Positions 7,680-17,513 are shown, counted from the first letter of the stretch. The stretch: 33,538 nt of DNA from Gemmobacter nectariphilus (GCA_020721445.1 DYMU01000015.1:33678-67215), one strand, 5' to 3'. The notes: generated by a model not told the origin, from the letters alone. A program made the numbers and translations.

Positions 7680-8791
7680 AGCCCCTGATCCGCCCGCGCC
7701 TGCGCATAGGCCCGCCAGTCGGGTGAGGCAGCAAATTGCGCCTCCCAGCCGCGGTCCAGCGCCTTTTGCAGCAGCACTTCAAAGCCATGGGTGCACAACT
7801 CGGCCAGGGGCACGGCGCGCAGGGCGGCGTCATCGCGGTGCTTGTGCAACTGGCCAATGCCCGCCATCAGCGCGATCACCGGGGCAATCGTTGCCTCCTC
7901 GGCTGCACCTACCAGCGCATAGGCCAATGCGGTCAGCCCGTGCAGCGTGACCGGATACATCGCCCAGCGGTCGGCAGGGGTGGCGGTGATCATCTCATCC
8001 ACCCTGACAGTCGCCGCGATTTCATCGGCGATCAGCGCGAACTCGGCCCCCGCGGCCTCGCCCACGGTGCCTGCTACCATCACGTCGCGCAAGCGCCGGT
8101 CCGGCACCGCCTGCATGATGGCACTGACGCGCGCCCAGCTGCGCGGGGTGCAGGCGATCATCTGGCCGCGCTGCAATGTGTCGGAGGTGTTCTCCAACAG
8201 GTCAGGCCGGGTGCGGATCAGGGCAGGCACGGCAGGGTGCAACCGCTGCGGCAGGGCGTAGCTTTGCACCCAATCCGACGCGGTGGCCTGCAATGACAGG
8301 TGGATCAGCCGGTCCGACAGGGCGGTTCCCATTTCATAGGCAATCGCACCATCCTCGGGGCCATTGCCGGCCGCGACCACAAAGCAGGTGTCGGGCAAAA
8401 GATGGCGGCCAATCCGCCGCTCTTGCAGCAGGCCATAGACGGTGGGCTGCAACGACGGCGGGGCGGCTGTCAATTCGTCCAGAAACAGCACCGAAGGCCG
8501 GGCCGGGTCATCGGGCAGGTCTTCGGGCCGATACCAGACCGTGCGGCGGGCGTCGTGGTCGTAATAGGGCAGGCCGCGCAGGTCTTGCGGTTCGATCGTG
8601 GTCAGGCGCAGGTCAAACAGCAGCGCGCCTGCGCGGGCGGCAAGTTGCTGCACGATCTCGGTCTTGCCGATGCCGGGGCGGCCATGCAGCATCCACGACG
8701 CGGTCATCTGGCCGGCGCGCTGTGCCTCATACCCCTGCCAAAGCACGCGCAGCGCCTCGCCGGTGGTCACTGGCATGGTATTGATCGACAT
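7676..8791 (-). CDS. MoxR-type AAA ATPase
   Basis: A 371-residue AAA+ ATPase. Walker A is GRPGIGKT (residues 37-44), Walker B is VLFLDELTAA (Asp105-Glu106), and the sensor-1-like segment is CFVVAAGNGPEDG, followed by a helical lid region. The ATG at 8791 was chosen because a strong purine-rich ribosome site (AAGGGGGAAGG at about 8795-8805) lies directly upstream; an in-frame ATG at 8836 lacks one. The gene is coupled to the VWA/DUF2201 gene by a GTGA overlap. MoxR ATPases work with VWA partners to remodel or activate client proteins, often by metal-cofactor insertion; no client enzyme is adjacent. It is cytoplasmic. Confidence 0.88.
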   Translation of the reverse strand: MSINTMPVTTGEALRVLWQGYEAQRAGQMTASWMLHGRPGIGKTEIVQQLAARAGALLFDLRLTTIEPQDLRGLPYYDHDARRTVWYRPEDLPDDPARPSVLFLDELTAAPPSLQPTVYGLLQERRIGRHLLPDTCFVVAAGNGPEDGAIAYEMGTALSDRLIHLSLQATASDWVQSYALPQRLHPAVPALIRTRPDLLENTSDTLQRGQMIACTPRSWARVSAIMQAVPDRRLRDVMVAGTVGEAAGAEFALIADEIAATVRVDEMITATPADRWAMYPVTLHGLTALAYALVGAAEEATIAPVIALMAGIGQLHKHRDDAALRAVPLAELCTHGFEVLLQKALDRGWEAQFAASPDWRAYAQARADQGL

Positions 8792-8860
8792 TGCCTTCCC
8801 CCTTTGCGACCGACAGTTAGATGTCTGACCTGTCATGGCAAGGGCAAAGGCCCGGCTTGC

Positions 8861-9358
8861 CTAGTGCCGCGGGGTCCGCAAGGCGGCGACGATCCGGTCG
8901 ACCTGTTGCGCCAGCGGCTGGTCGATGGGCACCGCCAGTGCCTCTTCCGGTCCCGGTGGTTCCAGCGTGGCGAACTGGCTGTCGAGCAGCGCAAGCGGCA
9001 TGAAATGATCCTGACGTTGCGCCATACGGGCCGCGATCAGCGCGCGGTCACCCGTCAGGTGAACAAAGCGCAGCGGCCCGCCCGCGCCTTGGCGCAGCCG
9101 ATCCCGGTAGGCCCGCTTCAGCGCCGAACAGCCGATGATCAGCGGTGCGTGTGTGCGCAACTCGGCGGCCACGCGGTCCAGCCAAGGCCAGCGATCGGCA
9201 TCGGTCAATGGCTGACCGGCGCGCATCTTTTCCACGTTTGCGGTCGGGTGCAGATCATCGCCATCGCGCCAGACAATGCCCAGCCGGTCCGACAGGGCCA
9301 GACCGACCGAGGATTTGCCGCAGCCCGAGACGCCCATGATCACCAGCCGCAATGTCAC
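8861..9358 (-). CDS. gntK: Gluconokinase
   Basis: A 165-residue P-loop kinase that phosphorylates D-gluconate to 6-phosphogluconate with ATP. The P-loop is GVSGCGKSS (residues 9-17). The family segments WRDGDDLHPTANVEKMRAGQ, PLTDADRWPWL, CSALKRAYRDRLR and RQDHFMPLALLDSQFATLEP are all present, and the length fits the GntK family. The start is not certain. GTG at 9358 is preferred because AGGTG lies a few bases upstream and translation then begins just before the conserved RLVIMGVSG strand. A GTG at 9376 and a TTG at 9352 are alternatives. An in-frame ATG at 9472 would add about 38 residues unlike the family. It is divergent from gnd, which consumes its product. Confidence 0.92.
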   Translation of the reverse strand: MTLRLVIMGVSGCGKSSVGLALSDRLGIVWRDGDDLHPTANVEKMRAGQPLTDADRWPWLDRVAAELRTHAPLIIGCSALKRAYRDRLRQGAGGPLRFVHLTGDRALIAARMAQRQDHFMPLALLDSQFATLEPPGPEEALAVPIDQPLAQQVDRIVAALRTPRH

Positions 9359-9656
9359 CGCAGCACCTGCATCCACCAATCGGCAACGGGAAAACAAGCG
9401 TTCACAAATACTTTCCCGGCCGCTTCGTGTGCCCCTTTGCCCGCCCGGACCGGCCTTGCGGCACCATGGCACCCTGCGGCACCCCGCAAGGGCATGGACA
9501 GCAACCGCAATCTCTGGTCACTTGTCAACCAACGGCTTTACAGGATCATGCCGACGGCGGGCGCCATGGTCCGCTGCCACCACGCGGTGTGGGTGTTGGC
9601 GACAGGCGGGATGTCTGGCCGTCCGCACCGACAAGGCCACAAAGGGATGCAAGAGC
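9359..9656. promoter_or_regulatory. Divergent intergenic region of gntK and gnd
   Basis: This 298-base stretch must hold both promoters. No convincing coding frame is seen. A purine-rich AAAGGGA lies about nine bases before the gnd start and is its likely ribosome site. A TTG-N5-CAA-like element is visible near 9525-9535 but is too weak to call an operator. The shared location suggests that both genes respond to gluconate, which is inference. Confidence 0.4.
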
Positions 9657-11075
9657 ATGACAGAACCACATTTCGGCCTGATGGGTCTGGGCACGATGGG
9701 GTCGGCGCTGGCGCTGAACATCGCGGAAAAGGGCTTTGCGCTGGCGGTCTGGAACCGGACCGGGGCGGTGACAGAAGCCTTTCACGCAGCGGCGGGCGAT
9801 CTGGCAAGCAAGATCACGCCAACCGCCACGCTGGCCGAATTTGTGGCGGCGATGGCGCGGCCCCGGTCAATCATCCTGATGGTGCCCGCCGGTCAGGCTG
9901 TGGATGACCAGCTTGCCGCCCTTGCCCCGCTCCTGGACCCAGATGATCTGGTGATCGACGCCGGAAACGCCAATTTCCACGACACCAACCGGCGGCAAAC
10001 GGCGGGGCTGCCGTTTCGCTTTATGGGGATGGGGGTGTCGGGCGGCGAAGAGGGCGCGCGGCACGGCCCGGCGATCATGGCGGGGGGCGAGGCTGCGGAC
10101 TGGGCGCGCATGGCCCCGATGTTGCAAGCCATCGCCGCCCGCGCCGAAGACGGCAGCCCCTGCGCCGATCACATGGGCCCTGCCGGGGCCGGGCACTTTG
10201 TCAAGGCCGTGCACAACGGCATTGAATATGCCGATATGCAGATGATCGCCGAAACCTATGGCATGATGCGCGATGGCTTGGGCCTTGACGCAGACCGCAT
10301 CGGCCAGACCTTCGCCGGATGGAATGATGGTGTGCTGCGGTCCTATCTGGTCGAGATCTCTGCCGAAGTGGCGCTGGCCCGTGACCCGGTGGGCGGCGGC
10401 CCGCTGCTGGATATCATCGTCGATGCCGCCGGGCAAAAGGGCACCGGGCGCTGGACGGTGATCGAGGCGCAGAACCTTGCCGCACCGATCCCGGTGATCG
10501 AGGCGGCGGTGACCGCACGCAATGTCTCGGCCCGTCGCGCCGAACGCGCCTTGGGGCAGGCGTTGTTTGGCCCACCACCACGGCATGATGGTGCAGCGGT
10601 GACCCTGGCCGATCTGGAACAGGCGCTGATTGCGGGCAAGATCCTGTGCTATGCGCAGGGTTTTTCGATGATGACGGCGGCGGTGGCCGAATTTGACTGG
10701 GCGCTGGACATGCCCGCCATTGCGCGGGTCTGGCGGGCAGGTTGCATCATCCGGTCGACGATGCTGAACGACATGGCCGCGGCCCTGGCCGAAGACCCGG
10801 GTCGCAACCTGATATTGGCACCCTATTTCGCCGAAACGCTGCGCCACAGTCTGCCGGGCCTGCGCCGCGTTGTAGCGACAGCGGCGCTGCAAGGGATTGC
10901 CGTTCCGGCGCTGTCGGCGGGCCTTGCCTGGTTTGACATGATGCGCACCGCCCGCGGCACCGCCAACATGATTCAGGCGCAGCGCGACTTCTTTGGCCTG
11001 CATGGCTTTGAGCGTCTGGACGGTGTGGCGCAACCGCATGGGCCCTGGGCCGGGACTGTGTCGGATGCTATCTGA
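9657..11075 (+). CDS. gnd: 6-phosphogluconate dehydrogenase, decarboxylating
   Basis: A 472-residue oxidative pentose-phosphate enzyme that converts 6-phosphogluconate and NADP+ to ribulose 5-phosphate, CO2 and NADPH. The N-terminal Rossmann fold has GLMGLGTMGSALALNIA, followed by NRTG. The substrate loop SGGEEGARHGP starts at Ser128. The catalytic segment KAVHNGIEYADMQ places Lys183 at the family's usual catalytic position. GTGRWTV, GCIIRSTML and the C-terminal QAQRDFFGLHGFER segment are also typical. The ATG at 9657 was chosen because it begins just before the Rossmann strand, with AAAGGGA upstream; the frame is open further upstream to 9276 without family similarity. It pairs with the divergent gntK, which makes its substrate. 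Confidence 0.95.
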   Translation: MTEPHFGLMGLGTMGSALALNIAEKGFALAVWNRTGAVTEAFHAAAGDLASKITPTATLAEFVAAMARPRSIILMVPAGQAVDDQLAALAPLLDPDDLVIDAGNANFHDTNRRQTAGLPFRFMGMGVSGGEEGARHGPAIMAGGEAADWARMAPMLQAIAARAEDGSPCADHMGPAGAGHFVKAVHNGIEYADMQMIAETYGMMRDGLGLDADRIGQTFAGWNDGVLRSYLVEISAEVALARDPVGGGPLLDIIVDAAGQKGTGRWTVIEAQNLAAPIPVIEAAVTARNVSARRAERALGQALFGPPPRHDGAAVTLADLEQALIAGKILCYAQGFSMMTAAVAEFDWALDMPAIARVWRAGCIIRSTMLNDMAAALAEDPGRNLILAPYFAETLRHSLPGLRRVVATAALQGIAVPALSAGLAWFDMMRTARGTANMIQAQRDFFGLHGFERLDGVAQPHGPWAGTVSDAI

Positions 11076-11266
11076 CCAGCTCTGGCAGTCTTGTGGCCTG
11101 CTTTGAATGACGCACTGATGCTGACGCAGGCACGAAGGCCAAGACCAGATCAATCGCAATGTCTGGCAGAAAATTGGCCATGCCTGCGACCTGCGCAAGG
11201 TTTGACAATGCCACGACCCCTTCAATTCCGAATGCTGCATGGCCGACTGAACGCAATGCGGCCCGA

Positions 11267-12421
11267 TCACTCGGCCGCTTCGGCCCTGATCGCAGGCGGC
11301 GTTTCGGCGATGTCTTCGAAATCGAAATTATCCAGCCGACGGGCGCGTTTACCTGCCTTTTCGGCGCTGATCTTGATGTCTTCGATGTCTTTGGATGCCT
11401 GCCCGAAATGCCGGTCAAGGCTTTCGATGCGGCTGCCCAGACGGTCGACATCGCCATAAAGCAGCGCCAGTTCGCGGCGGATGGCACCTGCCTGTTCGCG
11501 CATCCGGGCGTCTTTCAGCACCGCGCGCATGGTGTTCAGCGTCGCCATGCAGGTGGTCGGCGACACGATCCAGACGCGCGCGGCAAAGCCTTCGCGCACC
11601 ACGTCGGGGAAGTTGGCGTGCAGCTCGGCATAGACCGCCTCCGACGGCAGGAACATCAGCGCGCCATCGGCAGTTTCGCCTTCGATGATGTATTTCTCGG
11701 CAATCGCCTTGATGTGATGACGCACCGACCCGCGCATCAGGCTGGCCGCCTCTTGCGCCTGACGCGGGGTTTCGGCCCGGCGGATCGCCTCATAGGCCTC
11801 AAGCGGGAACTTGGCATCCACCACAATCGGCCCCGGCGGGTTGGGCAGGTGGATCAGGCAATCTGCACGTTTGCCGTTCGAAAGCGTGGCCTGCATGGTG
11901 TAGGCGTCTTTCGGCAGGGCCTTTTGCACGATGTCATGCAGCTGAATCTCGCCAAAGGCACCACGGGTCTGCTTGTTCGACAGGATGTCTTGCAACGAGA
12001 GCACGTTGCCCGACAGCTTTTCGATATTGGCCTGCGCGCGGTCGATGGTTTCCAGCCGTTGCTGCAATTCGCCCAAAGACCGCGCGGTGCGGGTCGATGT
12101 GCCGTGCAGGGACTCATTCATCTGGCGCGAGACTTCGGCCAAGCGCTGCTCCATCACCTGCAACATCGCGGTCTGGCTGACGGCCTGGGTTTCCGACACA
12201 TGGTGCAGACCGCCCGCCAGCCGTTCCTGCCCGTCGCCCAAGTGCTGCACGCGCTGCGACAGCCAGCCGATCTCGCGCATCAGGGGGTCTGCCATGGTGG
12301 CTGACCGGCCTGCGGCGCGCAGGATCAGGGCCAGAAACCCCAACAGCACAAGGGCCGCGCCGCCAAGGATCAGCACCTCGGGGTCGGTCCATGCGAAGGT
12401 CTGGCCAAACAGGGTGATCAT
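11267..12421 (-). CDS. rmuC: DNA recombination protein RmuC
   Basis: A 384-residue RmuC-family protein, thought to limit inversions at short inverted repeats and to contain a nuclease-like fold. There is an N-terminal membrane anchor (about residues 11-34), then a long coiled-coil region (about 45-150) and the RmuC core with [52 protein letters not shown] and [13 protein letters not shown]. The ATG at 12421 overlaps the mutL stop by four bases (ATGA). An in-frame ATG at 12490 would run back into mutL and adds residues unlike the family. This is the last gene of the long minus-strand run. About 190 bases without a convincing gene separate it from the end of gnd. Confidence 0.92.
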   Translation of the reverse strand: MITLFGQTFAWTDPEVLILGGAALVLLGFLALILRAAGRSATMADPLMREIGWLSQRVQHLGDGQERLAGGLHHVSETQAVSQTAMLQVMEQRLAEVSRQMNESLHGTSTRTARSLGELQQRLETIDRAQANIEKLSGNVLSLQDILSNKQTRGAFGEIQLHDIVQKALPKDAYTMQATLSNGKRADCLIHLPNPPGPIVVDAKFPLEAYEAIRRAETPRQAQEAASLMRGSVRHHIKAIAEKYIIEGETADGALMFLPSEAVYAELHANFPDVVREGFAARVWIVSPTTCMATLNTMRAVLKDARMREQAGAIRRELALLYGDVDRLGSRIESLDRHFGQASKDIEDIKISAEKAGKRARRLDNFDFEDIAETPPAIRAEAAE

Positions 12422-14232
12422 CGGCGTCCGAACAGCCGTTCGATATCGTGCAGTTTCAATTCGACATAGGTCGGGCGGCCATGGTTGCACTGGCCGGAAT
12501 GGGGGGTTGCCTCCATCTCGCGCAGAAGGGCGTTCATTTCCTCGGCGCGCATCTGGCGGCCCGACCGGACCGAGCCATGGCAGGCCATGCGCGACAGCAC
12601 GGCATCAATCTTGGCACGCACGCCGTGGCTTTGGCCTGCGTCGGCCAGTTCGTCCAGCACATCGCGGATCAGGGCGGCGGCGTTGATCGGGCCAAGGATG
12701 GCAGGGGTTTCGCGCACTGCCACGGCGCTGCCGCCAAACGGTTCGATAGCCAGACCGATTTCGGCCAGCATCGGGGCTGCCTCCAGCAGGCGGGTGGCGT
12801 CGGTGGGCGACAGCTCGACAATCTCGGGGATCAGCAGCGCCTGCGCGGTGATGCCCGTCTCCGCCATCTGGCGTTTCAGGCGTTCATAGACCAGCCGTTC
12901 ATGGGCTGCGTGCTGATCAACGATCACGATGCCGGTGGCCGTCTGGGCAATGATGTAGTTTTCATGCACCTGCGCCCGGGCCGCCCCAAGCGGATGGCCT
13001 TCTTCCGGCAGCGTCACGGGGTCTTCGATCCGGGCTGTAGGGGCCTCGGCAAAGCCGGGTGCCTCCGGGGCTTGCAGGGCAAAGGCACGGGCGAAACTGG
13101 CCTGCGACGGGCGGTCTATCTGATAGATGCGCGCCTCGGGCCGCATGGCGGCAAGGGTCTCGGACGCTACGGTGGTGGATGCACGATGCCCCGCGCCGGA
13201 CAGGGCGTTGCGCAAGCCGGTGATGATCAGGCTGCGCGCGGCTTCGGGTTCGCGAAAGCGGACTTCGGATTTGGCGGGGTGGACGTTCACATCCACCCTT
13301 TGCGGGTCAACCGACAGGTTCAACACGGCCGCCGGGTGGCGGTCACGGCTGAGGAAATCGAAGTACGCCACCCGCAGCGCGCCCAGCAGCATCCGGTCCA
13401 GCACGGGCCGGCCGTTGACAAAGACGTATTGCTGCGCCGAAGACCCGCGCGAATAGGTGGGCAGCGCGGCGTAGCCGGTCAGGTGCAGCCCGTCGCGCGC
13501 CACGTCGATGCGCAGGGCGTTGCTTGTGAAATCTGCGCCAAGGATGCCGGTCAGCCGCCCGTGCAGCGCGTCGAAGAAATCACCCGATTGCGGATCAGCG
13601 CGCAGCAGCGTGCGGCTCTCGCCCCCCGACACCTCGGTCAGGGTAAAACCGACGTGGGGTTCCGCCATCGCCAGACGGCGCAGCACATCGGCAATCGCCT
13701 GCGCCTCGGCCCGGTCGGTGCGCAGGAATTTCAGCCGGGCGGGGGTGGCATAGAACAGGTCACGCAATTCGACCACGGTGCCACGTGTCAGGGCGGCGGG
13801 GCGCACATCGGCCATGCGCCCGCCCGCCACGGTGATTTGCGCCGCGTCATGCCCTGCCGCGCGGGATGTCAGTGTCAGCCGACCGACCGCGCCCAAGGAC
13901 GCAAGCGCCTCGCCGCGAAAGCCGAAGCTGTGGATGTTCAGCAGGTCTGACCCGTCAATCTTTGACGTGGCATGGCGGGCCACGGCAAGCGGCAGATCGG
14001 CCGCGGTCATGCCGCAACCATCATCCGTCACCCGGATCAGGGTCTTGCCGCCATCGGCAAAGTCCACCGCAATGCGGGTCGCGCCGGCATCCAGCGCGTT
14101 TTCCACAAGTTCCTTGACCGCCGAGGCCGGGCGTTCGACCACCTCGCCCGCCGCGATGCGGTTGATCGCGGCCTCTTCCAAAGGCCGGATCACCGGGCGA
14201 TCTGTGGACATGTTGGGGCTGGGGGCGTTCAT
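12418..14232 (-). CDS. mutL: DNA mismatch repair protein MutL
   Basis: A 604-residue mismatch-repair ATPase. The N-terminal GHKL ATPase has [42 protein letters not shown] and [13 protein letters not shown]. The C-terminal dimerisation domain carries [12 protein letters not shown], which fits the DQHA(X)2E(X)4E endonuclease motif, along with [10 protein letters not shown] and [11 protein letters not shown]. It is therefore the self-nicking type of MutL found in bacteria without MutH. ATG at 14232 was chosen; ATG at 14211 is an alternative and neither has a strong ribosome site. The linker between the domains (about residues 340-410) is variable, as usual. Translation is probably coupled to rmuC through the ATGA overlap. 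Confidence 0.95.
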   Translation of the reverse strand: MNAPSPNMSTDRPVIRPLEEAAINRIAAGEVVERPASAVKELVENALDAGATRIAVDFADGGKTLIRVTDDGCGMTAADLPLAVARHATSKIDGSDLLNIHSFGFRGEALASLGAVGRLTLTSRAAGHDAAQITVAGGRMADVRPAALTRGTVVELRDLFYATPARLKFLRTDRAEAQAIADVLRRLAMAEPHVGFTLTEVSGGESRTLLRADPQSGDFFDALHGRLTGILGADFTSNALRIDVARDGLHLTGYAALPTYSRGSSAQQYVFVNGRPVLDRMLLGALRVAYFDFLSRDRHPAAVLNLSVDPQRVDVNVHPAKSEVRFREPEAARSLIITGLRNALSGAGHRASTTVASETLAAMRPEARIYQIDRPSQASFARAFALQAPEAPGFAEAPTARIEDPVTLPEEGHPLGAARAQVHENYIIAQTATGIVIVDQHAAHERLVYERLKRQMAETGITAQALLIPEIVELSPTDATRLLEAAPMLAEIGLAIEPFGGSAVAVRETPAILGPINAAALIRDVLDELADAGQSHGVRAKIDAVLSRMACHGSVRSGRQMRAEEMNALLREMEATPHSGQCNHGRPTYVELKLHDIERLFGRR

Positions 14233-14277
14233 GGCGCTAATTCTAGCACCCCGATCCACCAAGGGCCATAGATTCGG

Positions 14278-15591
14278 TCAGTCGGTGGCGACAATGCCTT
14301 CGGGCTGGCCCACCACCAAAAAGCGCAGGGCATCGGGCTTGAACAGCCGCGCTGCCACGCGTTTGACATCATCCATCGTCACGGCATTGACCTTGTCGTT
14401 GCGGGTTCTGGGGTAGTCGGCGTCCAGCCCGATCATCTGCATGCCAACAAGGATGCTGGCGATCTGACCGTTGCCGGTAAAGCGCAGCGGGTAGCTGCCG
14501 GTCAGATAGGTCTTGGTGGCCTGCAACTCGGCTTCGGTCACGCCATCGGTGGCGATCTTGCGCCATTCGTCGCGGATCACCGTGATCGCCTGACCCACGG
14601 TGCCGTTGGCCGACGAGAATTGCCCCATCAGCAGTTCTGCCTGATCGTAGCCGACCAGATAGCTGCTGATACCATAGGTCAGGCCACGCTTTTCGCGCAC
14701 CTCAGACATCAGGCGGGCGCTGAAGCGGCCACCGCCAAGGATTTCATTCAGGATCGAGGCGGCAAAGAAATCGGGGTCGTCGCGCTTGATGCCGCCTTGC
14801 GCAAACACCACGGTCGATTGCGGGCCGGGAAAATCCTGCACGGTGATGCCGCCGGTCAGGTTCATCGGGGCGCGGGGCGGCAGGTCGGCACCCGTGGCGG
14901 GAAGATCGCCCAACAGGCGGTCGATCAACAGACCCAGATCTTCGGCGGAAATGTCACCTGCCGCCGCCACATAGACCCGGTCACGCGCAAGCGCCGACTT
15001 GTGGGCCGCGACAATGTCATCGCGCGTCAGGGCCTGCACCGTGGCTTCTGTGCCGTCACCCTTGGACGCATAGGGATGATCGCCAAACGCCAGTTCGCGC
15101 AAGCTGCGCCCGGCCATGGCGTCGGGGTCTTTGGCATCCTGCCGCAAGCCCGCCAGAACCTGCCCCCGCACCCGGTCAATTGACTCCTGGTCAAAGCGCG
15201 GCTCGGTCAGGGCACGGCGCAGCAGGTCAACCGACGCCTCGCGGTTTTCGGTCAGGAAGCGGGCCGAGACCGAGATCGCGTCCTCATCCGAGCCAAAGCC
15301 GAAACTGGCCGCCAGCGAGTCGCGCGCGCGGGCAAAGCCGGTGCTGTCCAGATCGCTGGTGCCTTCCTCGATCAGTGCGGTCATCAGGTTGACGGCCCCA
15401 CGCTTGTCCGCCGCATCCAGCGAGGTGCCGCCGCGAAAGCGGATTTCCAGCGCGGTGAAGGGTATCCCCGGATCTTCCACCAGCCATGCGCTGATCCCGC
15501 CGGGCGAGGTGATGGTCTGGATCGCAATCTCGGCCCGTGCGGGCAGCGCAAAGGCGACCAGCAGCGCCGCAAGCTTGAACATCTGCATCAT
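14278..15591 (-). CDS. M16-family peptidase-like protein, inactive partner subunit
   Basis: A 437-residue exported protein with a signal peptide (about residues 1-20, ending PARA). It has the two-lobed M16 fold but lacks the HxxEH zinc motif: the corresponding helix reads AVNLMTALIEEGT. It keeps the Arg/Tyr segment of the second lobe, EVREKRGLTYGISSYLVG. This split of function, with one zinc-bearing subunit and one subunit with the Arg/Tyr pair, is known for M16B heterodimers. It should therefore be the non-catalytic half of a periplasmic peptidase made with the gene just upstream, whose stop overlaps this start by four bases. The substrates are unknown. Confidence 0.9.
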   Translation of the reverse strand: MMQMFKLAALLVAFALPARAEIAIQTITSPGGISAWLVEDPGIPFTALEIRFRGGTSLDAADKRGAVNLMTALIEEGTSDLDSTGFARARDSLAASFGFGSDEDAISVSARFLTENREASVDLLRRALTEPRFDQESIDRVRGQVLAGLRQDAKDPDAMAGRSLRELAFGDHPYASKGDGTEATVQALTRDDIVAAHKSALARDRVYVAAAGDISAEDLGLLIDRLLGDLPATGADLPPRAPMNLTGGITVQDFPGPQSTVVFAQGGIKRDDPDFFAASILNEILGGGRFSARLMSEVREKRGLTYGISSYLVGYDQAELLMGQFSSANGTVGQAITVIRDEWRKIATDGVTEAELQATKTYLTGSYPLRFTGNGQIASILVGMQMIGLDADYPRTRNDKVNAVTMDDVKRVAARLFKPDALRFLVVGQPEGIVATD

Positions 15592-16916
15592 GCGGGGTCC
15601 TTTTCGGGCATCAGCCAGCCGGTCACGGCGCGGTTTCGGTCAAGCACCTCACGCGCGGCCTGCACCACCTGCTCGGGTGTTACGGCATCCAGCACGGCGG
15701 GCCAGTCCTGCACGTCCTGCACGGTCAGGCCGATCGCCAACGCCTCGCCATAGCGGCGGGCAAGGCCATCGACATTGTCGCGGGCATAGATCTGATCGGC
15801 GCGGATCTGGGTCTTGATCCGGGCAAAATCCTCGGCGTCGGGGCCGGTTTCCACAAACCGCGCAATCACCGCATCCATGGCGGCTTCGGCGCGGTCCAGC
15901 GCCACCCCCGGCATGGGCACCACGATCAGGCCAAAGGTGCCATCATCCATCGTGGTGGAGTCGTAGAAGGCCGAGGAATAGACAGCGACCGGATCAGTGC
16001 CGAACTGCAAGGCTTGGGCGAAGAGCGACGTGGTGCCCGACCCGCCCAGAAGTTCGGCAAGAATGGTCAGGGCTGCTGCCTTTTCCTGATCGCCGGGGTC
16101 ACGCTCGGGCGCCAGATAGCTGCGCATGACGTAAGGTTCGGAAACGCGCGGATCGGAAAGGGTCAACCGGCGTTCCGCAATCTGGGGCGGTTCGGACGGA
16201 CGGAGACGGTCGGCAATGCCATCGGACGGCTTCAGCGGGCCATAATGCGCTTCTGCCATGGTCTTGACCGCATCAGGCGTTACATCGCCGGCCACCACAA
16301 GGATGGCGTTGTTCGGCGCATAGTAGCGGGCGTAGTGGTCAAAGGCGTCCTGACGGTCCAGCGCCTCCATCTCGTGCTTCCAGCCGATGATCGGAACGCC
16401 GTAAGGGTGGTTCAGATATTGTGCCGCGCGCATCTGTTCTTGCAGCAAGGCGCCGGGGCTGCTGTCGGTGCGCTGCTTGCGCTCTTCGATGATCACCGCG
16501 CGTTCGGTCACGATGTCGTCTTCCAGCAGTTTCAGATCGCGCATTCGGTCGGCTTCCATCTGCATCATCAGATCAAGGCGGTCCGCCGCGACGCGCTGGA
16601 AATAGGCGGTGTAATCCCAACTGGTGAAGGCGTTGTCAGACCCGCCCTGCGCCTCGACCGTGGCAGAGAATTCGCCCGGTTCCAGATCATCGGTGCCTTT
16701 GAACATCAGGTGTTCCAGAAAATGCGCGATGCCAGAGTGGCCCGGCGCCTCATCCGCGGCACCGGTGCGATACCAGACCATGTGCGTCACAACCGGGGCG
16801 CGGTGGTCTTCGATCACCACAACGTCCATGCCATTGTCCAACCGAAAGGTGCTGACATCATCCGCACAGGCGGGAAAGGCCGCCAGAACCGCAAGGAACC
16901 CAATGTGTCGAAGCAT
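15588..16916 (-). CDS. M16-family zinc peptidase, catalytic subunit
   Basis: A 442-residue exported peptidase. The signal peptide spans about residues 1-18 (FLAVLAAFPACA). The inverted zinc motif HFLEH is at residues 65-69 in SGIAHFLEHLMFKGT, with the distal glutamate in the VTERAVIIEERKQ segment roughly 76 residues later, as expected for M16. The second lobe contains SYLAPERDPGDQEKAAAL and LAELLGGSGTTSLF. ATG at 16916 was preferred to the in-frame GTG at 16925 because GGGTGGTG lies just upstream of the ATG. It is coupled by ATGA to the inactive M16 partner, and the two probably form a periplasmic heterodimer. Confidence 0.92.
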   Translation of the reverse strand: MLRHIGFLAVLAAFPACADDVSTFRLDNGMDVVVIEDHRAPVVTHMVWYRTGAADEAPGHSGIAHFLEHLMFKGTDDLEPGEFSATVEAQGGSDNAFTSWDYTAYFQRVAADRLDLMMQMEADRMRDLKLLEDDIVTERAVIIEERKQRTDSSPGALLQEQMRAAQYLNHPYGVPIIGWKHEMEALDRQDAFDHYARYYAPNNAILVVAGDVTPDAVKTMAEAHYGPLKPSDGIADRLRPSEPPQIAERRLTLSDPRVSEPYVMRSYLAPERDPGDQEKAAALTILAELLGGSGTTSLFAQALQFGTDPVAVYSSAFYDSTTMDDGTFGLIVVPMPGVALDRAEAAMDAVIARFVETGPDAEDFARIKTQIRADQIYARDNVDGLARRYGEALAIGLTVQDVQDWPAVLDAVTPEQVVQAAREVLDRNRAVTGWLMPEKDPA

Positions 16917-16994
16917 TTTCACCACCCGTTGACCGAATGGCTCAAAGCTATCCGGTGCGGGGCGCGGTGCAACCCCTGCAAACGCGAACGTGAC

Positions 16995-17513
16995 CTATTC
17001 GTCTTCTTTCGGTGGCGGGGCCGAGGGCGTTTTTGCCCCCCGCCCGCGCCAACGCCACAATTCGGCATGCTGATCCAGCGACATGTCTTCGTAGGCGCGG
17101 TAATAGACGTTGACGTTGAACAGGCGTTCAAGAACGCGGCCATTGTTGTCACGCCGCCATTCCAGATCCTCTGCGGCCAGCGTCTGCCGGATGCCAGAGG
17201 CCACGCCATAGCGTGAGGCATGGTTCATCAGACCGGCATCCGCCCCGGCGCCTGCGCCCGGACGCCCGCCAAGGGCGGCGATCGCGTCGGCTTCGGGTGT
17301 GGGATCGGTCAGGTTGGCACCGCCCGGCGTGGGTTCGGGCAATTGCGCCATATCCTTTGGCAGTTCCAGCGGCTTTGGTGGCAAGATGCCGAATTCGTCA
17401 GGGCCTGCCGTGCTGGACTGGATATTCATCAGCTGCGGGATCTTGTCGCCATTGCCACAGCCAGCCAGCATCGCCGCGACCAACCCCGCGAGGATCATCC
17501 GTGCTGCCTGCAT
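16995..17513 (-). CDS. DUF3035 lipoprotein (BamF-like)
   Basis: A 172-residue lipoprotein. The signal peptide MQAARMILAGLVAAMLAGC ends in a lipobox (LAGC), so the mature protein should begin at Cys19. The rest is Pro/Gly-rich and low in complexity near the middle (GGRPGAGAGADAG), with a charged C-terminus. The PDEFGILPPKPLELP segment is characteristic of the alphaproteobacterial DUF3035 family, which has been named after the Bam-complex lipoprotein BamF; that name is from memory and is not tested here. GGAGG lies a few bases upstream of the ATG at 17513 and fixes the start, although the frame is open upstream. It sits 53 bases after lspA, whose product processes lipoproteins of exactly this type. 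Confidence 0.85.
   Translation of the reverse strand: MQAARMILAGLVAAMLAGCGNGDKIPQLMNIQSSTAGPDEFGILPPKPLELPKDMAQLPEPTPGGANLTDPTPEADAIAALGGRPGAGAGADAGLMNHASRYGVASGIRQTLAAEDLEWRRDNNGRVLERLFNVNVYYRAYEDMSLDQHAELWRWRGRGAKTPSAPPPKEDE

Noticed and set aside
9520-9540. Possible GntR-type operator in the gntK/gnd gap
   Set aside because: Only the outer TTG/CAA bases are symmetric; this is too weak to support a site.
11068-11181. A 37-codon minus-strand frame (MANFLPDIAIDLVLAF...) overlapping the end of gnd
   Set aside because: It has a coding-like feel but only a weak AGG ribosome site, low third-position GC for this genome and no recognisable family; it could be a decayed fragment.
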